64,000 nt of DNA from CAZIGM01 sp964538675 (GTDB lineage Bacteria; Bacillota; Bacilli; Tepidibacillales; Tepidibacillaceae). Shown here piece by piece: positions 35,593-44,881 of the stretch; the first letter of the stretch is position 1; each line of letters opens with the position of its first letter. Both the position numbers and the translations under genes were made by a program. The notes under the pieces were generated by a model that saw nothing but the letters and a program-made list of their open reading frames with translations, was not told where the DNA came from and ran no database searches. The DNA is taken from NCBI GenBank assembly GCA_964538675.1, contig CAZIGM010000004.1, forward strand, positions 1-64,000, given 5' to 3'.

Positions 35593-36030
35593 TCAATCAC
35601 TTAAATAATCTATAAAAAATAATAATGCAGCAATGTAGCCATATAATCCAAGTCCAGATATTTGACCAATTGCCACCGATGCAATAACCGAATGATGTCT
35701 AAATTCTTCCCGTTCATAGATATTTGAAATATGAACTTCAACCAGTGGAATAGAAACAGCAGAAATAGCATCAGCAATTGCATAACTATAATGGGTAAAT
35801 GCTGCTGGGTTCATAATTATACCATCATGGTCATCTTTTGCTTGGTGTATTTTATCAATCAATTCTCCTTCATGATTAGATTGAAAAAAAGAAAGTTCAA
35901 TATTCTTTTCAGTAGCAACATCTTGCATCTTACAGTAAAGGTCCTCTAATGTATTAGAGCCATAAACTGACTTTTCTCTTATACCTAACATATTTAAATT
36001 AGGTCCATTCAATATCAAAATTTTTTTCAT
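35593..36030 (-). CDS. aroQ: Type II 3-dehydroquinate dehydratase
   Basis: From ATG 36030 the protein has 145 residues with ILNGPNLNMLGIRE, FFQSNHEGELIDKI, NPAAFTHYSYAI and EVHISNIYEREEFRHHS, all typical of the dodecameric enzyme. It makes 3-dehydroshikimate in the shikimate pathway; aroK is also in this window at 59039. Confidence 0.96.
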   Translation of the reverse strand: MKKILILNGPNLNMLGIREKSVYGSNTLEDLYCKMQDVATEKNIELSFFQSNHEGELIDKIHQAKDDHDGIIMNPAAFTHYSYAIADAISAVSIPLVEVHISNIYEREEFRHHSVIASVAIGQISGLGLYGYIAALLFFIDYLSD

Positions 36031-36110
36031 TTTATTCACCTGATTGGCTTTTTAACAAGTATTTTATCATATTAAGTTTTATTTGAATAGTTAATTGCTA
36101 TATTCGACCA

Positions 36111-36590
36111 TCAATTTATATCTTCATTATTAAATTCAATAGCAATAGAATAACCAATAAATAAACCGATTAAAATAAATAAACTTACCATCACAGAATT
36201 AGTATAAAATCCTAATTCCTTTACAGGTTTGGTAAGATCAAAGAAAGGGCTTAATATGAAAAAAGTAAATGCCCACAACAATACCCCATAAAAAATCCCT
36301 ACAAATGGACTTTTAAAGCGCACCAATAGTAGCATATAAAAAAATGAAGCGACAACAGTGAAGATAACAAAAAAAACTAATCCTACTAATTGACCTTGCC
36401 ACTTAGAAATATAATCAGGATTTAATATTGGCTTCGCAAAAACAGAAGGTCCAATGTCTGAGAATTGAAAAAAATATGCTAATAAAAAAAAGATTCCCCA
36501 TATAACCCCGGCTGATAAACCAATAGTTAATGAATATCTCCGCCTTCTTTTTTTATTACTTGTTCTTGAATTCTTATTATGATTTAGCAT
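36111..36590 (-). CDS. YqhR-like conserved membrane protein
   Basis: The 159-residue protein has a basic N-terminus (NKKRRRRYS) and four hydrophobic helices, including the pattern LSAGVIWGIFFLLAYFFQF. Position between aroQ and yqhQ and overall topology match Bacillus YqhR. GAGG precedes the ATG. Function is unknown. Confidence 0.75.
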   Translation of the reverse strand: MLNHNKNSRTSNKKRRRRYSLTIGLSAGVIWGIFFLLAYFFQFSDIGPSVFAKPILNPDYISKWQGQLVGLVFFVIFTVVASFFYMLLLVRFKSPFVGIFYGVLLWAFTFFILSPFFDLTKPVKELGFYTNSVMVSLFILIGLFIGYSIAIEFNNEDIN

Positions 36591-36607
36591 TTGTACCTCT
36601 TTTTACT

Positions 36608-37072
36608 TTAAATTAATAATGTGTTATATTCACTTGTAGAAAGCATATCAATAATTTTTGATACTATCTCTGAGATACTCGAATCAATATCAGTATTGTT
36701 TTTTGGTATCAATACATCTTCTTCATAAAACACCTCGAATAAATACTCATTAATATTTTCTACTGGAGATACTTTCCTTATCTTTATACCTGAGAATTTA
36801 CTGATACTATTAATAAAGTCATTTTCAGTAATAAATATTCCATCTTTTGGGAATGATAAAGCATATAATAATTTAATATTATTGTGATTCTGTGGGTATA
36901 GTTCAATTTCTATATAAGGGCTTTTTTCATCATTTAAAATAGTACTAGCGTGTACCCTTACATAAGAGTTATTAATAATAGCACCTAAAGGTTGTTCAAT
37001 AACTGTATGCACCATTTTAACAGGCACTTTTTCATCTAACAAATCAATAAACCTTTTAATAAATAATTCCAT
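36608..37072 (-). CDS. Hypothetical protein, 154 residues
   Basis: I do not recognise this gene. It is a soluble alpha/beta protein with no membrane helix, signal peptide or cysteine pattern. GGAGGG precedes the ATG, and its end lies 17 nt before yqhR, suggesting co-transcription. The divergent DUF1385 gene starts 177 bp away. Confidence 0.75.
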   Translation of the reverse strand: MELFIKRFIDLLDEKVPVKMVHTVIEQPLGAIINNSYVRVHASTILNDEKSPYIEIELYPQNHNNIKLLYALSFPKDGIFITENDFINSISKFSGIKIRKVSPVENINEYLFEVFYEEDVLIPKNNTDIDSSISEIVSKIIDMLSTSEYNTLLI

Positions 37073-37248
37073 TCTTATTAACCCTCCTTAGCATTCTTTT
37101 CTTATTCTTCATAAAATCTTAATAATTATTCTATATACTATTATCTTATTAAGTTAAAAAAGATATTCAGCATATATACCTTCCCTTATCTCACAATAAT
37201 ATTTACTAATTTCATTTAAATGATTCTATTATAATGAGGTGCGTTTAT

Positions 37249-38190
37249 ATGGTTAAGAAAAATAAACAATTGTATGGTGGCCAAGCAGTAATAGAAGGAG
37301 TTATGTTTAGCGGAGACCAATTTAGTGTTACTGCTATTCGTCGCAAAGATCAAACTATTGAATATTACGAAGTTGCTAATAAAGAAGTTAATTTTATAAA
37401 AAAATTAAAAAAAATCCCCCTTTTACGTGGGATTATTTCTCTTATTCAATCATCAACAAAAGGTTCTAAGCATTTGAAGTATTCATCTTTTAAATATGAT
37501 GTTGATCCAGCAGATGAATTAAGTGAGAAGAAAGAAGAAGAAAATACAAAACTAACCATAATTATTATTGTTGCAATAATTAGCATCCTATCTTTAGTAA
37601 TTAGTAAGCTTGTATTTACTGCTACTCCTGCAACTATAGCTAATGTATTGTTTGGTGATTTAGTACCTAATCAACTCTTTAACAATCTAATAGAAGGTGG
37701 AATAAAAATTATTCTACTAATCACTTATATCATACTTATTTCACAAATCTCATTTATAAAAAGATTATATCAATATCATGGGGCTGAACATAAAGTAATT
37801 AATGCTCATGAAGCGGGAGAAGATTTAAATGTTGAGAATGTTATTAAACACTCCCGATTTCATTACCGTTGTGGAAGTAGTTTTATTATTTTAGCTATTA
37901 TTATTGGAATAATTATTTATTCTTTATATAATATATATATAGATCCATATAGTACAACTATTGATAGAATCATTCAAAGAGTAATGTTAATTCCATTGAT
38001 AATTGGTACATCATATGAAATGTTGCGTTTTTCACATATTTTCAAAGATATTCCAATATTGAAATTGTTAACCTTTCCTGGCATTGGGGTACAATACTTA
38101 ACTACAAAAGAACCTGACGATGCTCAGATAGAAATTTCTATAGCTGCATTTAAACGTATGCAAGCCCTAGACAGATCACAAAATTATTGA
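37249..38190 (+). CDS. YqhQ/DUF1385 family membrane protein
   Basis: From ATG 37249 (GAGGTG 8 nt upstream) the protein has 313 residues. The family signatures QLYGGQAVIEGVMF, YHGAEHKVINAHEAGE and HSRFHYRCGSSFI are all present, with membrane helices at about 103-130, 142-168 and 205-255. The conserved His and Cys residues suggest a metal site, but the role is unknown. It is followed by a small membrane-protein gene. Confidence 0.92.
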   Translation: MVKKNKQLYGGQAVIEGVMFSGDQFSVTAIRRKDQTIEYYEVANKEVNFIKKLKKIPLLRGIISLIQSSTKGSKHLKYSSFKYDVDPADELSEKKEEENTKLTIIIIVAIISILSLVISKLVFTATPATIANVLFGDLVPNQLFNNLIEGGIKIILLITYIILISQISFIKRLYQYHGAEHKVINAHEAGEDLNVENVIKHSRFHYRCGSSFIILAIIIGIIIYSLYNIYIDPYSTTIDRIIQRVMLIPLIIGTSYEMLRFSHIFKDIPILKLLTFPGIGVQYLTTKEPDDAQIEISIAAFKRMQALDRSQNY

Positions 38191-38216
38191 GATAATTCAT
38201 CAAAGGGAGTGTTTTT

Positions 38217-38477
38217 ATGAAAAGATTTAACACTTTTACATGGATATTAATTTTTTTCTTAGTTATTGGATTCTTTTCAGCTTTATTGTCTAACTTTTTA
38301 GATATTATTATTCCAGTAATTATTTTTGGGTTGATTTTTTATTTCTCAAGACATCCTGAAAAACTTAATTTTTTGAAAAACAATAAAAATAATAGACAAA
38401 ATCAGTATGAGCAAAAAGAACGTAAAAGTTCTTTTACTGTCATTGATGGTAAATTTAAAGATAGTAATAAAAAATAA
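38217..38477 (+). CDS. Small membrane protein, 86 residues
   Basis: It has a short N-terminus, two adjacent hydrophobic helices (about 8-40) and a basic, Asn/Lys-rich tail. GGGAG lies upstream of the ATG, 26 nt after the DUF1385 gene. It occupies the place of Bacillus yqhP but similarity was not established. Confidence 0.75.
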   Translation: MKRFNTFTWILIFFLVIGFFSALLSNFLDIIIPVIIFGLIFYFSRHPEKLNFLKNNKNNRQNQYEQKERKSSFTVIDGKFKDSNKK

Positions 38478-38486
38478 CAAATAAAT

Positions 38487-38528
38487 AAGACTGGATAAAA
38501 TGTTCACTAAAACATTTTCTCCAGTCTT
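38487..38528. terminator. Bidirectional terminator
   Basis: AAGACTGGA-TAAAATGTT and AACATTTTC-TCCAGTCTT form a long hairpin with a short loop between the convergent 86-residue gene (+) and patatin gene (-). T-rich sequence follows on both strands. Confidence 0.88.
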
Positions 38529-38548
38529 TATTATGTTAGCTTTATTTT

Positions 38549-39475
38549 CTAAAACTTAACCTCACTTCTATAACTATTCACATATTGACTAAAATTCCAT
38601 TGTTTAAAAAATTTCTCACCCGCAGCAACCCCTGATTGAAATAACTCTTTACTCTTTTCTTTAGAAATATCAAAATCAGTTGTTTTGATGCCAATCGTAG
38701 GAACAAGAATTGTTCTTACATAATTTTTTTCCTCAATATATTTCTCATCATGTGCTTCAAGCATTGTACTTATAATAGCAAAACCCATTGAAATAGGATT
38801 AGTTATTTTATGTGGCTTTCCTGTTTTTTCGGAACTTAGACGAAATCCAATTGTTGGCCACCTTGGATTTTGCTCACTATCGAATATCCATACAGGAAAA
38901 TTACTTAATACTCCTCCATCAACAATATAGTTAACTTTGCAACCTCTATTTTTCTTTCTAATTATTTTTACTGGTTGAAAAAAATAAGGTATGCAACAGC
39001 TCATTCTTACTGCCTTTGCAACATCTAATGAACCAGGATCGATACCATAACGTTTAATATCATCAGGAAGAACTAACATCTCACCACTAGTTATATCCGA
39101 TGCAATAATACAAAGTGTCTTCTTTAAATCTTGAAACTTTGTAACTCCTTTAGTTAATAATTTTTCTCTAGTCCACTGTTCAATATAATCTCCTGAATAA
39201 ATCCCATATCTTACCCATAAATTAAATAAACTTCCTACCATAGGTATTTTTGCTATACCTTCTTTTTCAATAAATTTTGTATAATCTAAATTTAATATTT
39301 CATCTTTCAATTCATTTGCACTATAACCTGCTGCTAATAAAGCTGCAATAATTGAACCAGCTGAAGTCCCGGCTAATCTCTTCCATTCATATCCTCTTTT
39401 TTCTGCTTCACAGATTGCTCCAACTAATCCAATTCCTTTAACACCGCCTCCTTCAATAACTGCGTCAGCATACAT
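38549..39475 (-). CDS. Patatin-like phospholipase (YqhO-like)
   Basis: From ATG 39475 (GGGGGG 7 nt upstream) the protein has 308 residues. It carries the oxyanion motif GGGVKGIGLVG, nucleophile elbow GTSAG and the catalytic aspartate in VDGGVLSNFP. It is a cytosolic lipid acyl hydrolase family member; the substrate is unknown. It sits next to mntR as yqhO does in Bacillus. Confidence 0.93.
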   Translation of the reverse strand: MYADAVIEGGGVKGIGLVGAICEAEKRGYEWKRLAGTSAGSIIAALLAAGYSANELKDEILNLDYTKFIEKEGIAKIPMVGSLFNLWVRYGIYSGDYIEQWTREKLLTKGVTKFQDLKKTLCIIASDITSGEMLVLPDDIKRYGIDPGSLDVAKAVRMSCCIPYFFQPVKIIRKKNRGCKVNYIVDGGVLSNFPVWIFDSEQNPRWPTIGFRLSSEKTGKPHKITNPISMGFAIISTMLEAHDEKYIEEKNYVRTILVPTIGIKTTDFDISKEKSKELFQSGVAAGEKFFKQWNFSQYVNSYRSEVKF

Positions 39476-39494
39476 AATCAAGCCCCCCATTACT

Positions 39495-39914
39495 TTATTT
39501 ACATTGATTACGATAAGCATCCAATCTTTCTAATATATCTTCGTTCTCTTCTAGAAATTTAACTAAAAAAGTTATTGCTTTAATTGATTCTGGACTTAAA
39601 TGATGTTCAATCCCTTCCACATCTTTATAAATTCTATCATTATCTTTCAATCCGATTATTCGTAAAAAATCTTCTAAAATATTATGTCTAGTAACGAGTT
39701 TTCTACTAATTTTCTCTCCTTTACTTGTTAAAACAAGACCACGATATTTTTCGTATATTACATACTCTTCCTTATCTAGCTTTTGAATCATTTTTGTTAC
39801 TGAAGAAGGGTTTACGTCTAACACCTCTGCAATATCCGTTGCTCTTGCGTACCCCTTTTTATTAATTAATTGATAAATTTTCTCTAAATAATCTTCCATA
39901 CTAGGTGTTGGCAT
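39495..39914 (-). CDS. mntR: Manganese-responsive transcriptional regulator MntR
   Basis: From ATG 39914 the protein has 139 residues. It begins PTPSMEDYLEKIYQL, placing D8 and E11 as the known Mn ligands. The winged helix NPSSVTKMIQKLDKE and the dimerisation domain GIEHHLSPESI, containing further ligands, follow. It represses Mn uptake when Mn is plentiful. Confidence 0.95.
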   Translation of the reverse strand: MPTPSMEDYLEKIYQLINKKGYARATDIAEVLDVNPSSVTKMIQKLDKEEYVIYEKYRGLVLTSKGEKISRKLVTRHNILEDFLRIIGLKDNDRIYKDVEGIEHHLSPESIKAITFLVKFLEENEDILERLDAYRNQCK

Positions 39915-40034
39915 AGATCTTCTTCCTCTCAAATAGATACCTATAAAAAGTATATTTTTATGGTTTGATAATATGCTACTGCTGTAATAATATTAAGGTA
40001 CAATAACTTATTATTTTTTGGAGTGAATTTTGCT

Positions 40035-40577
40035 ATGAATGATAAAGAAAAAACATCAGATAAGCGGAGAGAATATATTGTGCAATGGTTAAAAGAAGCA
40101 AAAGATCCTTTAACAGGTCAATCTATTGCAGAGAGGACAAATGTAAGTAGACAAATAATCGTTCAAGATATATCAATACTAAAAGCAAAAAAGGAGCCTA
40201 TATATGCAACAGCTCAAGGATATATATATATTGACAGTAAAAAGCCTGATTACCCTTATAAGCGATTAATTGCTTGCAAACATACATTAGAAGAAACAAA
40301 AAAGGAATTGACAATAATTGTTGATTATGGGGTTTTTGTTAAAGATGTAATAGTTGAACATCCTATTTATGGAGAGTTGACTGCTTCCTTAAGATTAAAA
40401 AATAGAAGAGACGTATATGAATTTATTAATAAACTAGCAGATTCAAATGCTGCATTACTTTCTTCATTAACGGATGGGGTTCATCTTCACACTATTGAAG
40501 CTGAATCAATAGAACAATTAGATGAAGTTTATCTAGCATTACAGGAAGCTAATATGTTACTTTCAAAGACTGAATAA
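40035..40577 (+). CDS. NiaR/YrxA-like repressor (HTH-11 plus 3H domain)
   Basis: From ATG 40035 the protein has 180 residues; GGAGTG lies 10 nt before it, and a GTG at 40023 is an unlikely start. An N-terminal HTH (AERTNVSRQIIVQDISILKA) is followed by a 3H domain with His residues in CKHTLEET, VEHPIYGE and DGVHLHTIEA. In Firmicutes this family represses niacin uptake or NAD synthesis using nicotinic acid as co-repressor. No nad or nia genes are adjacent, so the regulon is inferred. Confidence 0.88.
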   Translation: MNDKEKTSDKRREYIVQWLKEAKDPLTGQSIAERTNVSRQIIVQDISILKAKKEPIYATAQGYIYIDSKKPDYPYKRLIACKHTLEETKKELTIIVDYGVFVKDVIVEHPIYGELTASLRLKNRRDVYEFINKLADSNAALLSSLTDGVHLHTIEAESIEQLDEVYLALQEANMLLSKTE

Positions 40578-40639
40578 ATAAAAAATCTAAATATTTATAA
40601 GCTATATTATAAAAAAATCTTCGTTAGGAAGTGAAGAAT

Positions 40640-41164
40640 TTGATCTACAAATATAAAGACAAAGAACCTTCTATTTCACCTAGTGCATTTATTGCTGATA
40701 ATGTGATAATAACTGGTGATGTTTCAATAGGAGATAATTCTAGTATTTGGTTTAATACAGTTATACGTGGAGATGTCTCATCAGTAATTATAGGTGGTAA
40801 TGTTAATATTCAAGACAATTCTGTACTACATCAAAGCGAGAATATACCACTAATAATTGAGGATGGTGTTACTATTGGTCACCAATGTATTCTTCACAGT
40901 GCTACTATCAGAAAAGGATCTTTAATCGGGATGGGTTCAATTATAATGGATGGGGCTGAAATAGGTGAAGGATCCTATATCGGAGCAGGTAGTTTGGTTT
41001 CTCAAGGAAAGGTGATTCCTCCAAACACATTAGCATTTGGACGACCAGCTAAAGTTATTCGAACTTTAACTAAGGAAGAACAAGATGAATTGGTAAATTA
41101 CGCTAATGAATATAGGGAAAATGCACAGTATTATAAGGCATTGAAAGAGAATAGAAACAAATAA
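40640..41164 (+). CDS. Gamma-carbonic anhydrase-like hexapeptide protein
   Basis: The left-handed beta-helix hexapeptide repeats span nearly the whole protein. His ligands appear in LHQSENIP and TIGHQCILHSATI, as in gamma-carbonic anhydrases. A TTG at 40640 (174 residues) has AGGA 10 nt upstream; a GTG at 40631 is only 1 nt from AGGA. Possible role is zinc-dependent CO2 hydration, but many homologues have no tested activity. Confidence 0.88.
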   Translation: MIYKYKDKEPSISPSAFIADNVIITGDVSIGDNSSIWFNTVIRGDVSSVIIGGNVNIQDNSVLHQSENIPLIIEDGVTIGHQCILHSATIRKGSLIGMGSIIMDGAEIGEGSYIGAGSLVSQGKVIPPNTLAFGRPAKVIRTLTKEEQDELVNYANEYRENAQYYKALKENRNK

Positions 41165-41287
41165 TTAAAACATAATTGTAGTAATTGATTACTGTTGGAA
41201 TCTTATTAAATTTTTCGTTATTTTAGTACCAACTATTAATATCTTATGCTATAATACAATATATCTTTACATAGGGGAGAGATTACT

Positions 41288-41932
41288 TTGACATTCTATA
41301 TAATTAAACAAATAATTCAAGAAAGAAGAAGTATTCGAAAGTATACGAAAAAAAAAGTTTTAAAAAAAGACATAATTGATATTATTGACTGTGCTAGATA
41401 TGCGCCTAGTGATACTAATTCGCAGACGTGGGAGTTTTTAGTAATTAGAGACAGAAAAAAAATAGAAGAAATAGCTAAAATCACAAAAGAAGAATTAATG
41501 ATAATTGCAAAAAACGCTGAAAAAAGAGGCTTAGTAAATGAAGCAAATATGCTAGTACGTTCATTCGGTCATTTCGCAACTGCATTCTCTGACGCACCAG
41601 TCCTAATTATATGTTTAACAGTACCATATACATCAAAATTTAAAGACAAAATGTTTGATCCCATTGGTGCAGTTACTAAAGAGGATTGGGAAAAAGAAGC
41701 AATAAAAAGCAATGCTTTGGCTTGCCAAAACATAATGTTAGCAGCACATTCTAAAGGCTTAGCAACATGCCCTTTTACAGGACCAATATTGCTAGCTAAT
41801 AACCCTTTAAGAGAATATTTGAATTTGGATTCTTCAAAACAAATGAATATGTTAATTTCCCTTGGATACTCTGCTGAATCTCCAAAAGCACCTTCTCGTA
41901 AAGAAATCGATGAAATTTTAACTTTTATTTAA
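41288..41932 (+). CDS. Nitroreductase family FMN-dependent oxidoreductase
   Basis: This 214-residue protein starts at a TTG with GGGGAGAG upstream. ERRSIRKYTKK is the N-terminal FMN phosphate site and PSDTNSQTWEF the following FMN contact. Members reduce nitro groups, quinones or flavins with NAD(P)H. The 3' end overlaps the convergent phospholipase A2-like gene by 8 nt. Confidence 0.92.
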   Translation: MTFYIIKQIIQERRSIRKYTKKKVLKKDIIDIIDCARYAPSDTNSQTWEFLVIRDRKKIEEIAKITKEELMIIAKNAEKRGLVNEANMLVRSFGHFATAFSDAPVLIICLTVPYTSKFKDKMFDPIGAVTKEDWEKEAIKSNALACQNIMLAAHSKGLATCPFTGPILLANNPLREYLNLDSSKQMNMLISLGYSAESPKAPSRKEIDEILTFI

Positions 41933-42218
41933 ATGCACAAGTAAAAAATTGTTGAATATTCATATAAGTATACATTATTAATGCACGTCTACCCATTTTA
42001 GTATATGGATTAATATATAGACGTAGAGAATCAATAAACATTTGATCACAAATACATGGTGATTCTGAAAGGTGATAACATTCATCATGAGCTCTGCAAC
42101 ATGCATCTACTTGATTAATAGGAGCTCCAGGTCCACTACATCCCGGTCCACACCAATTATACCCAGGAAAAATACAAAATCCTTTTTTTTTCCTCAATCC
42201 TTTTCTCTCGTATTGCAT
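41925..42218 (-). CDS. Small phospholipase A2-like protein
   Basis: The 97-residue protein contains a calcium loop NWCGPGCSGPG (21-31) and the catalytic helix VDACCRAHDECY (38-49) with His44-Asp45, the PLA2 hallmark. Ten cysteines suggest disulfides, but there is no signal peptide and the N-terminus is basic (RKGLRKKKG). GGGGG lies 7 nt before the ATG. Similar minimal PLA2 domains occur in parvovirus capsids and in some bacteria. Substrate and location (cytosol, spore or released on lysis) are unknown. Confidence 0.85.
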   Translation of the reverse strand: MQYERKGLRKKKGFCIFPGYNWCGPGCSGPGAPINQVDACCRAHDECYHLSESPCICDQMFIDSLRLYINPYTKMGRRALIMYTYMNIQQFFTCAFK

Positions 42219-42316
42219 TTCTAGTCCCCCTACAAATGTTTTAATCTTTACATAATATGCAAGCTAAAAATATTTGAAGGGATTTTTCGTTTTTTTCTAT
42301 AAAATGTTTGATTGCC

Positions 42317-44605
42317 CTATTCTAATTCATCAATATTTTTAATACCATCTATATATTTTATAAACGCTTCTACAACTTCTGGATGAAATTGCGTACCCGA
42401 ATTTTTTACTATCTCCTTTTTTATATACTCAATAGATATCCCTTTTCGATAAGACCGTTCAGATGACATTGCCTCAAAAGCATCTGCCAAAATTATTATA
42501 CTTATCTCTATAGAAGGTTTTATCATGTTAGTTGGATAACCCTTACCGTCATATCTCTCATGATGATAGTAAATATAAGGGATAAGATGTTCCAATGATT
42601 TTCCTGCTTTTTCAAGTATCTGTTTGCCATATTCGGAATGCTTTTTCATGACTTCCCATTCTTCACTACTTAATGGTCCTTCTTTTTTCAATATATTATC
42701 TGGTATGTATATTTTACCAATATCATGAAGAAGTGCTCCTTTTTCTATTTCTTCAAGCTTTTCCTCTGAAAATTTCATTTCTTTAGCAATACCTTTTGCA
42801 TACTTTGCTACATTTGAAGAATGCTTTAATGTATATTTGTCTTTTGCATCAACAGCTGTTGCCAATAAAGACAAAGTATTTTCAAAATAATTCTGCATAT
42901 CTCGAATTCGTTTTTTCTGTTCAGTAATATTCATACCTACAAAAACGTAAAGTGAAGAAGCAGTTAACTCCCCTAAAACCTGTATACTAATAAATAGTGG
43001 AATAATACTCTTATTTGAATCGGTTATCTTTATTTCATCATAATATATTTTCTTATCCTTTATCTCTTCCATAATACTTTTGCAATCCATTATAGTATTA
43101 TTAACTCCTAATAAATCCTGTAACCTCATAGATGTGTTTTCAAACTCAGATTTGTTTGAATATCCAGTTATCTTTGACATTGCTTTATTTGTATAAATAA
43201 TATTACCATCTTTATCAAAAATGCAAATTAACTCACTTATACTCGATAAAATATTTTGATAATTTACTAACCAAACTTTTTCTCTTTGATAAAAATATTG
43301 AATCGGGGCTAAAACAAAAATAAAGACCATAACTCCTAAAATGATAGATATAACTACAATTCGATAATCAAAGACGGCATCTAAAATTGATTCTCCTGTA
43401 ATATCTATTTTCATAATTGCTATTACATTTCCTTTTTCACTTAAAATCGGTGTATATGTAGATATATATTCACCCGATTCGTTATCCATTAATAGTTCCT
43501 CAAACATTGTTGTTTTTTTATTATAGGCATCTGTCATTAAAGGAGAAGGATTAGAATAGATTTCTCCAAAATGATTATTAACATCACCTAATCCAGAATC
43601 TGACTCGATACCATATATGAAATTACCATTTTGATAAAAAAAGATATCAATCTCCTTAACACGTTTCTTTTGTTTTTTTATAATATCTAGTTCTTCTTGT
43701 ATATCTGTATAATATAAAGCTGAATTTTCCTCATCATTAGCTAATAAATGTACAATTGCACCTTTATTAATTGTGTTAGCTATAACTTCTTCCATAGTTT
43801 GAAGTTTATCCTTATCTTTTTCAAAAGCCAATCTCCCAAAACCACTAACTAAACAAAATCCAACAATAAATACAACAATTATAAGAAACATTGTATTTTT
43901 TGCAATCTTGATAAGCGATTCTTTTAATTGATAATCAAATTGAGTTCTAATCCGTACATTTAATATATGATAAATAAGCACAATTCCAAAAAATAATTGA
44001 ATACTCCATTCTATAAAGTGCTTAATCCAATGTAAAGTAACATAAGAAAGATCAATATATATATTATAAATTAATAAAACAAAATACCCAAAAGAAAGAA
44101 TAAAAAAAGGTATGTATAATAGTTTGTTTACTATACTTTTTAAATCTGAAATAATCCTTTCTTCTTTTAACCACTTATATAAACCTACTCCAGCCATTAA
44201 GCTACCTATAAAAGCTATAATCATAAAAATAATATCATGAGAAATATCTGCAACGAATAGTAATAAAGGTAATGCATACAGCAAAAAAGATAATTTCTTC
44301 CCAAAGAAAAGAAATCTTCTTCCTAGTTCAAATAAGGATAAATAAGCTATAAAATAAATATAAAAATGTATATCTGAGGTTACAGAAGATTTGTTATAAA
44401 TATAAAAGATTAAATCTATCCAAGTTACAATCCCCATAATAAAGAAATAAAATATTATTACTAATATAGGATTTTCTTTCATCCATAGATGACGCTGTCT
44501 CTTGAAAAAATGTAATAAAAAACTAATACCAAGAAAAAAAAGACCAAAGGCAAATAATAAGTAGTCTAAATATTGAATATATACTCTTGAAAAAAAATCG
44601 ATCAT
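42317..44605 (-). CDS. Membrane sensor HD-GYP phosphodiesterase
   Basis: The 762-residue protein starts with about seven hydrophobic helices (to about 225). A further helix at about 236-258 and an extracytoplasmic sensory region (about 260-415) are closed by a helix, then a PAS domain (about 445-560) and a C-terminal HD-GYP domain (about 570-755). Catalytic motifs LLHDIGKIYIPD and YYHHERYDGKGYP are intact, so cyclic-di-GMP (or related dinucleotide) hydrolysis is likely. GAGGAG precedes the ATG. A 0A-like box lies 59 nt upstream. Confidence 0.92.
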   Translation of the reverse strand: MIDFFSRVYIQYLDYLLFAFGLFFLGISFLLHFFKRQRHLWMKENPILVIIFYFFIMGIVTWIDLIFYIYNKSSVTSDIHFYIYFIAYLSLFELGRRFLFFGKKLSFLLYALPLLLFVADISHDIIFMIIAFIGSLMAGVGLYKWLKEERIISDLKSIVNKLLYIPFFILSFGYFVLLIYNIYIDLSYVTLHWIKHFIEWSIQLFFGIVLIYHILNVRIRTQFDYQLKESLIKIAKNTMFLIIVVFIVGFCLVSGFGRLAFEKDKDKLQTMEEVIANTINKGAIVHLLANDEENSALYYTDIQEELDIIKKQKKRVKEIDIFFYQNGNFIYGIESDSGLGDVNNHFGEIYSNPSPLMTDAYNKKTTMFEELLMDNESGEYISTYTPILSEKGNVIAIMKIDITGESILDAVFDYRIVVISIILGVMVFIFVLAPIQYFYQREKVWLVNYQNILSSISELICIFDKDGNIIYTNKAMSKITGYSNKSEFENTSMRLQDLLGVNNTIMDCKSIMEEIKDKKIYYDEIKITDSNKSIIPLFISIQVLGELTASSLYVFVGMNITEQKKRIRDMQNYFENTLSLLATAVDAKDKYTLKHSSNVAKYAKGIAKEMKFSEEKLEEIEKGALLHDIGKIYIPDNILKKEGPLSSEEWEVMKKHSEYGKQILEKAGKSLEHLIPYIYYHHERYDGKGYPTNMIKPSIEISIIILADAFEAMSSERSYRKGISIEYIKKEIVKNSGTQFHPEVVEAFIKYIDGIKNIDELE

Positions 44606-44663
44606 ATATTTGCTCCTCTAATTATATATATCTATATTTCCATAATTATCTTTAATAAGAAAA

Positions 44664-44670
44664 TTCGACA
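44664..44670 (-). promoter_or_regulatory. 0A-like box upstream of the HD-GYP gene
   Basis: The minus strand reads TTGTGTCGAATTTTC, containing the core TGTCGAA 59 nt before the start codon. It could link this gene to Spo0A, though a 7-mer alone is weak evidence. Confidence 0.35.
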
Positions 44671-44720
44671 CAATCTGATATTTCCCTTTTTCATTTTCAA
44701 CAAAACAATAAAATAAAATA

Positions 44721-44840
44721 AGGCTGCTGAAAATGTTCTAGTTCAAGGCACCGCTTAAATCGAGGAACGGAGCTTACTTAACGTAAGTGAGTACCAAAGA
44801 TTTAAGCTGTAACGAAGAAATTGAGCATTTTCAACAGCCT
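44721..44840. repeat. Intergenic repeat family B, copy B4 (inverted orientation)
   Basis: This 120-bp copy runs from AGGCTGCTGAAAATGTTC to GCATTTTCAACAGCCT. It is the reverse complement of the B1-B3 orientation (CTAGTTCAAGGCACCGCTTA first). It sits immediately 3' of the htpG terminator hairpin, where the T run would be. Confidence 0.92.
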
Positions 44841-44841
44841 A

Positions 44842-44864
44842 AAGTTGCTCAGAAAGAGCAACTT
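44842..44864 (-). terminator. htpG terminator hairpin, T run displaced by B4
   Basis: On the minus strand AAGTTGCTC and GAGCAACTT form a 9-bp stem with loop TTTCT. Only one T remains before AGGCTG of B4; a run TTATTTTATTTTATTG appears on the far side of B4, as if it were the displaced U-tract. Confidence 0.8.
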
Positions 44865-44881
44865 CTTAATTAATATTTGTG

